A stretch of DNA of 64,000 bases from Maribacter ulvicola (GCF_900155985.1 NZ_FTMA01000001.1:1364001-1428000); one strand, 5' to 3'. Shown: positions 38,301 to 45,886, numbered from the stretch's first letter. Program-made: numbers and translations. The notes: a model not told the origin generated them from the sequence alone.

Positions 38301-38370
38301 TGTGCTCTTGGGCATTACCAAATTGTGCGGATATAAACAAAATAAGAAATAGATATAGTTTTTTCATCAT
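32320..38370 (-). CDS. Alpha-2-macroglobulin family protein
   Basis: About 2,016 residues from the ATG at 38370, with signal peptide KKLYLFLILFISAQFGNAQ and no lipobox. Central MG2-type domains are clear (CFLFTDRSIYRPGQPVYFKG; AISVEEYKRPKFETSFEP). The A2M domain follows (NLQGTAFFFPTLQTDKEGNV), then the thioester domain with YPYDCNEQIFSRYYANTLAS, in which CNEQ fits the CxEQ thioester motif (Cys codon at 33943-33945). Bacterial relatives trap proteases in the periplasm. The partner PbpC often found beside E. coli-type genes is not here. Between the bait-domain end and the A2M domain is a Ser/Phe/Tyr-rich segment (see findings). Confidence 0.93.
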   Translation of the reverse strand: MMKKLYLFLILFISAQFGNAQEHTSYDLLWDKVLDLEKENLSTTALKQTEDIFAKAKKEDNKVQIIKALLYKSKFIISLKEDSKLKIVNDFKSEIATADGATKNILHSYLAKLYWQYFQQNRYRFYNRTTIDTKVDSVDFRTWDVDTLFKEIDINFSASLENPSATQKLPISQFNDILEVEEKTRIYRPTLFDLLAHTALEFYTTSENSINKPADAFEIDDEAILCEAYTASFLNFDDTQNLSLESRALEIYQKLVAFHFGNPDMSPLVLVDIERLRFIHQNATFNNKDELYLEVLKNSAQNIKHSPLSGLYTYEVALQHQQLGLTYTPIGNAVHQWKLKEAISLCDNVIARFPKSLGAQKCEVLKSEIQDFNVQLTAEKYIPNNTIGRLLVNYKNVKSLHLNAYKITQNQLSKLEDIHSDSKRKSFIKNLPSAKTWSADLKTEKDFQFHSTEIIVSALENGSYILTAESKDEKIDVFSYTTIQATDVAIIESQTNTHQQYQIIDRNNGKPIIGAEIVFTYQKNYKEALKRASYSTDKTGFITIEKSKANWNNLNITVKTNNDRAYFGEYYVNRSYTQDKEQINYSCFLFTDRSIYRPGQPVYFKGIAISQDKGVSKVLEKTNINVTLRDVNGQAVETLSLTSNEYGSVSGEFILPNSGLTGQFSIRANSDNLNLNGYAAISVEEYKRPKFETSFEPVTDTYKVNDSITVTGKATAYAGSNISDAKVVYRVKRIVNLPRWFYWSRPYFNGSSQEIIQGETVTNALGNYEVTFKAIPDNTINKENLPTFIYEVTADVTDINGETRSSTTTVNVGYHALNVKLLLPESVDKTKKNKSFDITSKNLNGQPVNASGKVKLYKLEAPDHVLRPRPWAAPDYSGFSKEEFKKLYPHDAFINEDNPANWQKGKMVWQSTFDTEKSKQISFGKIKNWASGKYRMELFSKDKFGQEVKDIAVFSITGNEQTLADNQLFYVKTDQDQYSVGDKAQITFLSGAENIVITVIIEKKQKVFEEKVIRLNNNSKTIAVPVTKDDLGGFAITYSYAFANHFYESTLNVLVPYPSNDLQIETTTFRDKIAPGVDETWSFKVKGPTGEKVSAELLASMYDASLDQFRPHRWSFKPINQPHYYTRRRTSGYHSFSTASFQTFSHHTNFTYPSLSFDSFDSFGLNFNLGNFYQSRSIGYNSGPLRKSMMADNAPLEEAVMLEDSNSDTESKLAGRTDGVEIAEASTKPETDKENFDAVTIRKNLQGTAFFFPTLQTDKEGNVSFNFTTPEALTRWNLQLLAHTRELESTINKLTTVTQKELMVTPNAPRFLREGDEITISSKISNLTEKLLSGQAKLELTDAVTGSDISDQLMDSSNSQNTTSFKVDAMGNTQVSWRLNIPKGLQSVQYKIIAKAGDFSDGEQNMLPVLSNRTLVTETLPMWIRSNQTKTFTLDKLKNTFSSTLNHHKLTLEMTSNPAWYAVQALPYLMEYPYDCNEQIFSRYYANTLASHITNSNPRIREVFDQWANSDALLSNLEKNEELRSLLIQETPWLRDAQSETEQKKRIGLLFNLNKMKNEQQSTLNKLAQNQHSNGAWSWFNGGPDNRYITQHIISGMGHLNHLVTASQQTDMIEKAISYLDAEFVKEYEYMKKHTSNINNDHLSANQVHYLYMRSFFKDIKTSKKVDEITTYYLNQAQKYWTKRRLYAQGMLALVLHRKDDVKTSTKILRALEENSITSDELGMYWKSNTSSWFWYQAPIETQSLLIEAFSEIRPADIETIDNLKIWLLKNKQTNQWSTTKATTEAVYALLLQGSEWLSVTDAVDVLIGGKEIDPSTLEDVQVEAGTGYFKTSWNTTEIEPKMGEVQISKKGNGIAWGALYWQYFQDLDKITSAKTPLKLKKKIFLKKNTDSGEVISEVTDNTTLKVGDLVKIRIELRADRDMEFIHMKDMRAAGFEPVNVISRYQWQDGLGYYESTKDASTNFFFDYLPKGVYVFEYDVRVNNAGDFSNGITTIQSMYAPEFSSHSEGVRVTVEN

Positions 38371-38667
38371 AGTAAAATTACAATACAAAACTGTGCCAAG
38401 ATAAGTTTATATGCAATCAAAAATGAGTGAAACGTACTTTTCAAAGCGTAATCATATAATTTATACTAATATATAAGCTTCAAAATTTATAGAGAAACGA
38501 ACTATTTCTTTATGTCGTTCCTAATTTGTGTACTTTTTAATAGAAATTTCAAACGTTACAGGTAAATGAATAATCATTTCCTAGGCCATTTTTAATTATA
38601 GCAAATCTTTGGCTGCTCAGAATAATTATGTTTTATAATTTCCCTGTGTAGGTTTAAAGCCTAAGTT
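38371..38667. other. AT-rich gap, no gene recognised
   Basis: Gap between the start of the macroglobulin gene and the hairpin after hdc. Very AT-rich; no coding frame or RNA gene recognised. The macroglobulin promoter must lie at its left end, but I see no clear TAnnTTTG box (TATCTTGG is one base short). Confidence 0.5.
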
Positions 38668-38702
38668 AAACCCCATTTGTTGAAGTGTTAAACGGGGTTT
38701 TT
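38668..38702. terminator. Hairpin after the histidine decarboxylase gene
   Basis: AAACCCC/GGGGTTT arms around a 19-nt loop, 24 nt past the hdc stop. The T run is good only on the plus strand; on the minus strand only TTT follows the stem. A terminator role for hdc is therefore uncertain. Confidence 0.4.
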
Positions 38703-38725
38703 AAATTTTATGAATACGGTGCTAA

Positions 38726-39862
38726 TTAGACTAATGCTGCGTATTCCTTGTCGTTAACCTTAAGACTATCTTCTTTTACTATATCTTTTATAAACTCATC
38801 AATTTGAGTTTTGGTAACATTGGGCATACAGATTACGTGTGTAATATCATCTGTTGCTAATTGCCATTTTTCTTTAATACGGTTGGCAACTTTTGGAAGT
38901 ACTACAGTAATGGCACCTTTATTGGTCCATGCCTTAATGCCTATTTTTTGTAGTTCCTTTGTACAATACTCTGCGGTTTCTAGACTATGACGGTATCTTT
39001 CCTCTAAACCTTTGACGCCCATTTTTTTAATGGCATACCACAAGAACAACGGACTATGACCGTTTCTAGATCCGGTAATGGTCGTATCTAAAGAGCCAAT
39101 ATAAGATATGCCTCTAGCTATTCTGTCCCGTAAAGAACGTTTTGCTATTATAACACCTGAAGGAAAAGGAGAACCAATAAACTTATGGCCACTAATAGAG
39201 ATGCTATCTGCCCCGTCTTCAAAATCGAAAGGTATACGTGGTTCTATAAAGGGGCCGTAAGACCCGGCCAAAGCAGCGTCACAATGTATATAATGATTCT
39301 GAATGGCTAATTTCTTCAATATTCTTTTTACCTCAGAAACATCATCTTTAGCTTCGGTCATTGTAGTGCCAAAGGTGGTTAAGATAATTGCTGGTTTATC
39401 TCGGTTCAATTGCAGGGTGTTTTCAAGATCTTCATAATCTAGTTCTCCATTTTCTTGAGCTCTTATGGTAATACTGGGCAGGTTTAATAAATGTATATTT
39501 TTTTTTACGCTATAATGTGTAGATTCTGAAAAGTACACCATTGCCTTTGGGTGCGACTCTCTTGCCAAATAAAGACCATAAAGATTACTTTCAGATCCTC
39601 CGTTGGTAACATACCCCCAAAAATCCGTTGGGTCTGCCCTAAATAACTTTGCAAAAAAATCAACTACTTCCCTCTCCATTTCATGTGTCTGAACCTTATA
39701 CGTATTATCCTCATAAGGATCGCCCACGTTATTGATCGGATGTTTTAAAAATTCGTATAACCTAGAATAATCAAAATCCTTTGCTACCGGATAACCAATA
39801 ACTCTATCTTTTTCTTGAATTAACTTGGTTAACAGGTCATCTATTTGTTGTTCATTAGTCAT
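38726..39862 (-). CDS. hdc: PLP-dependent histidine decarboxylase
   Basis: A group II decarboxylase of 378 residues closely resembling the PLP-type histidine decarboxylases of Morganella and relatives: VIGYPVAKDFDYSRLYEFLK near the start, HPINNVGDPYED, FWGYVTNGGSESNLYGLYLA, YFSESTHYSVKKN, and the PLP lysine in SISISGHKFIGSPFPSGVII; TTITGSRNGHSPLFLWYAI follows. The expected reaction is histidine to histamine + CO2, consuming a cytoplasmic proton. No histidine/histamine antiporter is adjacent. It is divergent from an Lrp/AsnC regulator. Close relatives acting on other amino acids cannot be fully excluded. Confidence 0.85.
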   Translation of the reverse strand: MTNEQQIDDLLTKLIQEKDRVIGYPVAKDFDYSRLYEFLKHPINNVGDPYEDNTYKVQTHEMEREVVDFFAKLFRADPTDFWGYVTNGGSESNLYGLYLARESHPKAMVYFSESTHYSVKKNIHLLNLPSITIRAQENGELDYEDLENTLQLNRDKPAIILTTFGTTMTEAKDDVSEVKRILKKLAIQNHYIHCDAALAGSYGPFIEPRIPFDFEDGADSISISGHKFIGSPFPSGVIIAKRSLRDRIARGISYIGSLDTTITGSRNGHSPLFLWYAIKKMGVKGLEERYRHSLETAEYCTKELQKIGIKAWTNKGAITVVLPKVANRIKEKWQLATDDITHVICMPNVTKTQIDEFIKDIVKEDSLKVNDKEYAALV

Positions 39863-39968
39863 ATATTGAAAATTTTATACGTATTTTAATACTGTAAAAT
39901 TACAATTGTTAATAATTAGTTACTTGTATTATTTATAGTATAGAATATTTTACTGACATATTTAATTT

Positions 39969-39988
39969 AACAGTTTTAAATTACTGTT
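39969..39988. promoter_or_regulatory. Inverted repeat, possible operator between hdc and lrp-like gene
   Basis: AACAGT-N8-ACTGTT, exact 6-nt arms around an all-A/T spacer, just upstream of the -7 box of the Lrp/AsnC-like gene. The placement suits an autoregulatory operator. A related ACTGT lies at 39891-39895 on the hdc side. Short arms in AT-rich DNA can arise by chance. Confidence 0.28.
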
Positions 39989-39993
39989 TGTTG

Positions 39994-40001
39994 TAGTTTT
40001 G
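39994..40001 (+). promoter_or_regulatory. Putative -7 promoter box for the Lrp/AsnC-like gene
   Basis: TAGTTTTG (TAnnTTTG), 27 nt before the start codon at 40029 and 5 nt after the inverted repeat. Confidence 0.35.
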
Positions 40002-40028
40002 ATTTCGTTAAAAGAAAAATAATCTAGT

Positions 40029-40481
40029 ATGGATACCATAGACGGAAAGATTTTAATGCAACTTCAGAAAAATGCGAAGCAAAATACCAAAGAAATTGCA
40101 GCTAAAGTAGGCTTAAGTGTTACGCCTACCTATGAAAGAATTAGAAAGCTTGAACAGCAAGAGATTATTAGGTCATATGTAGCTTTGGTAGATAGAAATA
40201 GGATTGGGAAAGAATTAATTGCGTATTGCCAGGTGACACTATCTGAACAACAAAAAAAAATTGCAGACAGCTTTAAGAAAGAAATTTTGTTATTGCCTGA
40301 TATTATGGAATGCCATCAGGTATCAGGAAACTTTGATTACCTATTGAAAATTGCAGTTGATGATATTGCGGGTTTTCATAAATTTCTTAATGAAAAACTT
40401 TCCATTATTGGTGGCATTTCTACAATACACAGTTCTTTTGTGTTAGATTCTGTTAAAGATAGTACAGCTTATAATATCTAA
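40029..40481 (+). CDS. Lrp/AsnC family transcriptional regulator
   Basis: 150 residues, the standard size. The N-terminal helix-turn-helix is in ILMQLQKNAKQNTKEIAAKV and GLSVTPTYERIRKLEQQEII; the C-terminal RAM (ligand-binding ACT-like) domain runs from about residue 65, with LPDIMECHQVSGNFDYLLKI and a GGISTIHSSFVL end. Such proteins bind amino acids and form octamers. It diverges from hdc with a 166-bp shared upstream region, which suggests it controls hdc in response to histidine or another amino acid (inference). Confidence 0.93.
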   Translation: MDTIDGKILMQLQKNAKQNTKEIAAKVGLSVTPTYERIRKLEQQEIIRSYVALVDRNRIGKELIAYCQVTLSEQQKKIADSFKKEILLLPDIMECHQVSGNFDYLLKIAVDDIAGFHKFLNEKLSIIGGISTIHSSFVLDSVKDSTAYNI

Positions 40482-40703
40482 GTGTAGATGTAAGTTTTAC
40501 ATGTTAAGAGACAAACCCTTTTTAGGATTATATAATGTCTAATGGTTGCTTCTTGCTTGATAATTGAGAATTAAGTGATCAGATGCTTACGTTGAAATCT
40601 AAATAAAATGCTAAATTTAATGCTTTACGGGTCTGTAACTAGGTTGTTAATTTCTAATAATCATAATTCAATATAGTACGCTATTTATTAAGAGAATGAC
40701 CTT

Positions 40704-43034
40704 TTATAAAACTTTCATGAAACCAATATTGTCAATAATAACGCCCCCTGTTTCATTCTTGTCAAAAATAAATTTCACACGCTCTATTTTGGAAAGATCC
40801 AATTTTGAATTATAACTTTGAAACTCTTTGATCGGGAAATAAAAAGTTTGAAACACCTTTTCCGATTGATAATTATTCCGTAAAAGATCTGTTTTCATAA
40901 GCATTACCCTTATTTCATTTTGAAGGGGCGAAAATTCACTAATAGGAAAAGAAATTTTGTGATCATCAGCATCGCTTAATTGAATAGTGAAATCTATAGA
41001 TTCATTACCACTGGTTTTGTTTTTATCATTTGTTGTTCTATTACCATCTAGTATGTTCCCCTTTCTAGTCATTTTTTCTTTTGATTTTTGCGGGGAAGAC
41101 TTTTTTGATTCAGCCATTGAGAAGACTAAAACAGAAGAAGAGTCAATTGGAATGGACGAAAAATCTATATTGTAGCTGGCAATCAATGAATCTGGCACTG
41201 ATTCGAATGGGCTAGTTTGGTTTTTATCATTGTAATCCCAACCAAGAAAAAGTGCCCTACTTCCCTTTTTTTGCCAATTGAGTTTTATTTCTTGCTCTCG
41301 CCATATGGATAAGTTTTTGGTATATATGCTGCCATTACTTAACGTTGTGGTAGAAACATCAAAATCTTCATCAAAATTGGTAAGTGTTTGTAAGTTAGAA
41401 TCTTCAAATTGGTTTAAATAAATAGTTTCTGGTAACCATGCTTTACCTTTTCTTGCATCTACAAAAAGGGGTAGATATTCTTTTTTGTTTTTTAATGTGA
41501 TGTCCAAGAAGGCGCTTATATAAACTTTGGCAATTTTTTGCTGATTTTTTGCTGATAGTAATGGTTGTAGATTAAAAAGTCCTATAAAAGGATTGTCAGT
41601 ATCATTTTTGCCCCAACTTTCATTAAATTGACCATGATTGGCACCATAAATATAAAGTCCTGATTTAAAATGGTAAAGACTGTCTTTAAAAGTTATTCTT
41701 TCATATTGTTGAGAGCCCATATAAGAGCTAACATCTGCATCTTGTGATCCATGAAGTGTAAAGTAATCTATATCTTTTAATTCTGTTCTGCTTCCTGCTG
41801 GCTCATATTGCCCGTCAACAGGTGCAATGGCAACAATTGATTTAATGTTGTAATTGTAATTAAATGGTATGGTAGCATCATCAGGATAAAAAGGTAGCTG
41901 GTTGAACATGGCAGCGTGTGCAACAGCCTCACCTCCTCTAGAGTGACCCATAAGTGCAATGTTGGAAGTGTCAATTTTTTGGTAGAATAGGTGGTCGTTT
42001 GTTTTATTCCATTTATGCCACACTTTTAAATGTTCAAGTAATAACCAAGCGCGAGCATCATTCTCTTTATTTAAACCTCCAGTACTATTTGACCATGATT
42101 CATTTAAGAAGTTCTGATCTACAGATGCTAGAATTATGCCTTTGGAAGCAAGTAGCTCACCAAGGTAACCATATCCGGAATCTGAATAATCTTGCATATC
42201 ATGATTGCCATGTACAATAAGAGCCAATGGAAAAGGACCTTTCCCTTCTGGATACCAGACCCGGGCATTAATAGGTAAAGATTTAGAATCGAATCCGAAG
42301 TGTCTTTTACGCCACCAACCTCCAAAGCCTGTCCATTTATCCGTAAAGGCTATGCCATTGACAGATTCAGTAATCATATCAACCTCAGAACCAAATTCTA
42401 ATCGGTTTAGGTCTTTACCACTGCCGTATGTAATTTTCTGTACTGAATATGCGCCTTTTGTTGATGGTGAAATTGCATTAATTGGCGAGATATTACTTTT
42501 GGGTGATTTTGCTTGATTAGTTAATTGGTTTTTGTCAAAACCATCATAAAAGTATAGTATCCCAAGACCAATTAATCCTCCAAAACTAAATAATATTCCA
42601 AAAGCTGTAATTAGCTTTTTTATGTTGGATAAATTTTGGAATTTGCTTCTTAATAATACGAAAATAGCAGCTCCGCATAGTGAGGACAAAACGAAAATTA
42701 TGGCGGGAGTAATCCAAGTAAAACCCATAATAATTAACAATGGCGATGCAATACATACTGCCAATTGATAATATGGAGGCACCTTGTTTAAAACCCTTAG
42801 CCCCCATCTTAGGGCTAAGGCAAAAAATATAGAGAGGAATACCAAAAGCAAACTTAATAAGAGTATCCAGGGGTCATTAAGTTTCAAGTAAATATGTATT
42901 GAATATATGACCCATAAAATGATAGATACGGTTAATAAACCGAATGAAGCGCCCCTTGTGGCATTCTTTCCAGGAGTTATGGTTCTTAATAGCGTATGTA
43001 TCCATTTTAGTGTTTGGTTATATATTTTCTTCAT
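40704..43034 (-). CDS. Membrane-anchored alpha/beta hydrolase
   Basis: 776 residues. Residues 1-170 contain about five or six hydrophobic helices (SFGLLTVSIILWVIYSIHIY, PWILLLSLLLVFLSIFFALA, LLIIMGFTWITPAIIFVLSS and others). From about residue 225 comes an alpha/beta hydrolase: FPLALIVHGNHDMQDYSDSG (oxyanion strand), nucleophile elbow IALMGHSRGGEAVAHAAMF, HGSQDADVSSYM (acid region) and YGANHGQFNESWG (likely catalytic His). A beta-rich C-terminal domain of about 200 residues follows. The catalytic part resembles chlorophyllase/polyester-hydrolase-like families. Substrate unknown; no neighbour explains it. Confidence 0.75.
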   Translation of the reverse strand: MKKIYNQTLKWIHTLLRTITPGKNATRGASFGLLTVSIILWVIYSIHIYLKLNDPWILLLSLLLVFLSIFFALALRWGLRVLNKVPPYYQLAVCIASPLLIIMGFTWITPAIIFVLSSLCGAAIFVLLRSKFQNLSNIKKLITAFGILFSFGGLIGLGILYFYDGFDKNQLTNQAKSPKSNISPINAISPSTKGAYSVQKITYGSGKDLNRLEFGSEVDMITESVNGIAFTDKWTGFGGWWRKRHFGFDSKSLPINARVWYPEGKGPFPLALIVHGNHDMQDYSDSGYGYLGELLASKGIILASVDQNFLNESWSNSTGGLNKENDARAWLLLEHLKVWHKWNKTNDHLFYQKIDTSNIALMGHSRGGEAVAHAAMFNQLPFYPDDATIPFNYNYNIKSIVAIAPVDGQYEPAGSRTELKDIDYFTLHGSQDADVSSYMGSQQYERITFKDSLYHFKSGLYIYGANHGQFNESWGKNDTDNPFIGLFNLQPLLSAKNQQKIAKVYISAFLDITLKNKKEYLPLFVDARKGKAWLPETIYLNQFEDSNLQTLTNFDEDFDVSTTTLSNGSIYTKNLSIWREQEIKLNWQKKGSRALFLGWDYNDKNQTSPFESVPDSLIASYNIDFSSIPIDSSSVLVFSMAESKKSSPQKSKEKMTRKGNILDGNRTTNDKNKTSGNESIDFTIQLSDADDHKISFPISEFSPLQNEIRVMLMKTDLLRNNYQSEKVFQTFYFPIKEFQSYNSKLDLSKIERVKFIFDKNETGGVIIDNIGFMKVL

Positions 43035-43225
43035 ATTGAATTTAATTTCTTAATGGTAGCTATTTACACCCTAAGTAAGCTGGTTTTTAAATGTATTAAA
43101 GGCATATCAAGATACACAGAATTAAATTTCTAATAGTATATAAGGTTCTGTTTCAAAATGTTTTAAAGTTATTTGTATTACTAATTGTTGGATAAATTAA
43201 TGAAGATAAAGGTGAAGAACTGCTT

Positions 43226-43487
43226 TTAGATTTGTATAATGACGAGACGAAGTCTATCTGGGTTATTGAAATCTAGTTTTAAAATAAAGCTTCGTTTAAA
43301 TTTTGCTCCAACTGATTTAAAGTAAATAGAATTTAGATACCTTTTATAAGTTGCATCATTAAACCATATTGGGTTATATGTTATGGGCAAATTATAAGAT
43401 GAAATCTGAAAATTCCTCTATTTATAAATGAATGCCAAGCGTATTCAATGGCAAATAGGATAGTGGTAATGAGCTAACAGTAAAAAA
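43226..43487 (-). pseudogene. Frameshifted gene remnant
   Basis: Between the SDR stop and the alpha/beta hydrolase, the minus strand has two protein-like stretches in different frames. One ends FAIEYAWHSFINRGIFRFHL; the next (43417 down to a TAA at 43228-43226) is 63 codons without stop or start codon and includes NLPITYNPIWFNDATYKRYL and FNNPDRLRLVIIQI. No ATG opens either. The composition looks coding, and a frameshift near 43400 would join them. I do not recognise the family. It could also be a chance open stretch in AT-rich DNA. The rest of the gap (43035-43225) shows nothing. Confidence 0.35.
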
Positions 43488-43488
43488 A

Positions 43489-44274
43489 CTACAGTGATTT
43501 TAATAATCCGCCATCAATAGGAATGTTTGTTCCTGTTATATAAGCAGCATTATCAGATGCTAAAAAAGCTACTAAAAAACCGTATTCTTCTGGTTTGCCA
43601 ATACGTTTAACCGCAACGCTCAATTCCATATCTTTTCTGATCTGGCTTGGTTCAACACCTAACTGTTTCGTTTTTTTTAAATTGAGTTGCGTAATACGGT
43701 CCGTATCAAAGTATCCAGTAAGTACGCTATTGACGGTTATGTTGTGTTTGCCCACCTCTACAGCCAAAGATTTTGCCCAGGTAACCACTGCCGCTCTGAT
43801 CGAGTTAGACAAAGCTAAGTATGAAATTGGCTCTTTTACAGAAACCGAAGCTACATTGATAATACGTCCCCAATTATTTTCTGTCATTGACTTCAAAGCT
43901 AATTCAGTAGTGAAAACTACAGTCTTAAATAAGAGGTCAAAAGCTTCTTGATAATCGTTTACTTGTTTTTCTATTGTACTACCTGCGGGCGGACCTTGAG
44001 TATTATTGACAAGAATATCTACACTGTTGTTTTTAAAGTATTTGGTAATGATTTTTTGATAATCTTTAAAATTATTAAAATCTACCGCTAGATATTGGTG
44101 GTGTTGATTTTGGTCCGTGGGTAAGCTATTGACTATTTGCTGTAACTTTTCTTCGCTATGGGACATTAATGTGACACTAGCGCCGCTAGCAGCTAATTGC
44201 TGGGCAATTGCTTTGCCAATACCGCTGCTGCTACCACCAACTAGTGCTTTTTTATGTTGTAGTGAAATATTCAT
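43489..44274 (-). CDS. SDR family oxidoreductase
   Basis: A short-chain dehydrogenase/reductase of 261 residues from the ATG at 44274 (MNISLQHKKALVGGSSSGIG); the longer frame from 44325 adds 17 residues ahead of the fold. Cofactor loop GGSSSGIGKAIA, VDILVNNTQGPPAG (NNxG-like), a catalytic Ser-Tyr-Lys-type site with IINVASVSVKEPISYLALSN, where the usual YxxxK is altered (YLALSNSIRA: Tyr present, Asn in place of Lys), and IPIDGGLLKSL at the end. The missing Lys suggests altered activity or the divergent SDR subtype often labelled 3-oxoacyl reductase-like. Substrate unknown. Confidence 0.85.
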   Translation of the reverse strand: MNISLQHKKALVGGSSSGIGKAIAQQLAASGASVTLMSHSEEKLQQIVNSLPTDQNQHHQYLAVDFNNFKDYQKIITKYFKNNSVDILVNNTQGPPAGSTIEKQVNDYQEAFDLLFKTVVFTTELALKSMTENNWGRIINVASVSVKEPISYLALSNSIRAAVVTWAKSLAVEVGKHNITVNSVLTGYFDTDRITQLNLKKTKQLGVEPSQIRKDMELSVAVKRIGKPEEYGFLVAFLASDNAAYITGTNIPIDGGLLKSL

Positions 44275-44314
44275 TGTAAGCCGTACATTTTTAAATTTAA
44301 CTAGCTGTAAGATA

Positions 44315-44524
44315 TCAATATACAATTATACGCATAGTTGAATAAAAATCAATGCTCTGTATAGTATTGTCTTTTTGTACAAAGATATCTTTGGCAGTAA
44401 TAGCAGAACTTATTTCTAAAAAAGCATGAGGAACAACAACCCTGTCGAAAACATTTCTTATTGGTGAAACACTTCCTGTGCCAATAATATTACATGTACA
44501 ATACGTATCTTTGGCACCTAAATT
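44315..44524 (-). other. Start-less open frame in the SDR-mpl gap
   Basis: On the minus strand 69 codons are open with no ATG near the front. The translation has a mixed, protein-like composition (TGSVSPIRNVFDRVVVPHAF; LEISSAITAKDIFVQKDN). It covers nearly the whole gap between the divergent SDR and mpl genes, where the mpl promoter must lie. It may be a decayed gene end or chance; I recognise no family. Confidence 0.25.
44506..44513 (+). promoter_or_regulatory. Putative -7 promoter box for mpl
   Basis: TATCTTTG followed by GCA, 17 nt before the mpl start. The same 11-mer TATCTTTGGCA occurs at 44386-44396, so there may be two start sites. Confidence 0.4.
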
Positions 44525-44530
44525 TTAGGA

Positions 44531-45886
44531 ATGCAAATACACTTTATTGCGATAGGAGGTAGTGCCATGCACAATTTAGCACTGGCATTGGAACACAAAG
44601 GATATGTTATTACTGGTAGTGACGATGTTATTTTTGAACCTTCTAAATCTAGATTAGACGCAAAGGGATTATTGCCAAACGAATTTGGATGGTTTCCTGA
44701 AAAAGTTACAAGTGATCTTGATGCTATTATACTGGGTATGCATGCCAAAGCGGATAACCCAGAATTGCTAAAAGCACAAGAACTGGGAATCACTATTTAT
44801 TCTTATCCTGAATTTTTATATGAGCAATCAAAAAATAAAACTAGAGTAGTTATTGGTGGCAGTCATGGTAAAACGACCATTACATCTATGATACTTCATG
44901 TGCTTAATTTTCATGATATTGAGGTAGATTATATGGTAGGTGCACAGTTAGATGGTTTTGATAGAATGGTGCACCTGACAGATGATAACGATTTTATAGT
45001 TTTAGAGGGCGATGAGTATTTGTCATCACCAATAGATCGTAGGCCCAAATTTCATTTATACCGACCTAATATTGCATTGCTAAGTGGGATCGCTTGGGAT
45101 CATATCAATGTATTTCCAACTTTTGAGAATTATGTAGAGCAGTTTCAAGTATTTGTAGATAGTATAGTAAATGGCGGTTCTGTCACCTATAATATGGAAG
45201 ATGCCGTAGGAAAAAAAGTTGTTGAAGCTTCTGAAAACGCCATTAGAAAATTACCATATACTACTCCGGAATATACAGTTGAAAACGGCGAAACTTTATT
45301 GGAAACCAATGAAGGACCTATGCCTATAGAAGTTTTTGGTAAACACAACCTGAGTAATTTAGCTGGTGCAAAATGGATTTGCCAAAATATGGGTGTAGAT
45401 GAAGATGATTTCTATGAAGCCATTGCTACATTTAAAGGAGCATCTAAACGTTTAGAGAAAATAGCGGAAGGAAACTCTAGTATTGCCTATAAAGATTTTG
45501 CACATTCGCCTAGTAAAGTGGCAGCAACTACAAAGGCGGTAAAAGAGCAGTACCCAAATAGGAAATTGATAGCCTGTTTAGAACTACATACGTACAGTAG
45601 CTTTAATCCGGAGTTTTTAAAGGAATATAAAGGAGCTTTGGATGCTGCCGATGAAGCGGTTATTTTCTTTACGCCAGAATCTGTGGCAATTAAGAAGTTA
45701 GAAGCTGTTACTCCAGAACAAATTTCAGAAGCTTTTCAAAGAGATGATTTAAACATCTTTACCGATGCCGTCTCTTTTCATGAGTATTTGGAAAGTAGAC
45801 CATATGACAACACCACATTATTACTTATGAGTTCAGGTAATTATGGCGGATTCGATTTGAAAAAATTTCAGCAGTTGATGAGTTAA
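44531..45886 (+). CDS. mpl: Mur ligase of the Mpl type (peptidoglycan recycling)
   Basis: 451-residue ATP-dependent ligase. N-terminus MQIHFIAIGGSAMHNLALAL is typical of Mpl, followed by ITGSDD and LDAKG; the ATP loop is VVIGGSHGKTTITSMILH (GxxGKT), then FIVLEGDEYLSSPIDRRPKF and SGIAWDHINVFPTFENYVEQ with the conserved DH. Mpl joins UDP-MurNAc to the recycled L-Ala-gamma-D-Glu-mDAP tripeptide in the cytoplasm. MurC has a similar fold, but the N-terminus and the HSPSKVAATTKA region favour Mpl. Confidence 0.88.
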   Translation: MQIHFIAIGGSAMHNLALALEHKGYVITGSDDVIFEPSKSRLDAKGLLPNEFGWFPEKVTSDLDAIILGMHAKADNPELLKAQELGITIYSYPEFLYEQSKNKTRVVIGGSHGKTTITSMILHVLNFHDIEVDYMVGAQLDGFDRMVHLTDDNDFIVLEGDEYLSSPIDRRPKFHLYRPNIALLSGIAWDHINVFPTFENYVEQFQVFVDSIVNGGSVTYNMEDAVGKKVVEASENAIRKLPYTTPEYTVENGETLLETNEGPMPIEVFGKHNLSNLAGAKWICQNMGVDEDDFYEAIATFKGASKRLEKIAEGNSSIAYKDFAHSPSKVAATTKAVKEQYPNRKLIACLELHTYSSFNPEFLKEYKGALDAADEAVIFFTPESVAIKKLEAVTPEQISEAFQRDDLNIFTDAVSFHEYLESRPYDNTTLLLMSSGNYGGFDLKKFQQLMS

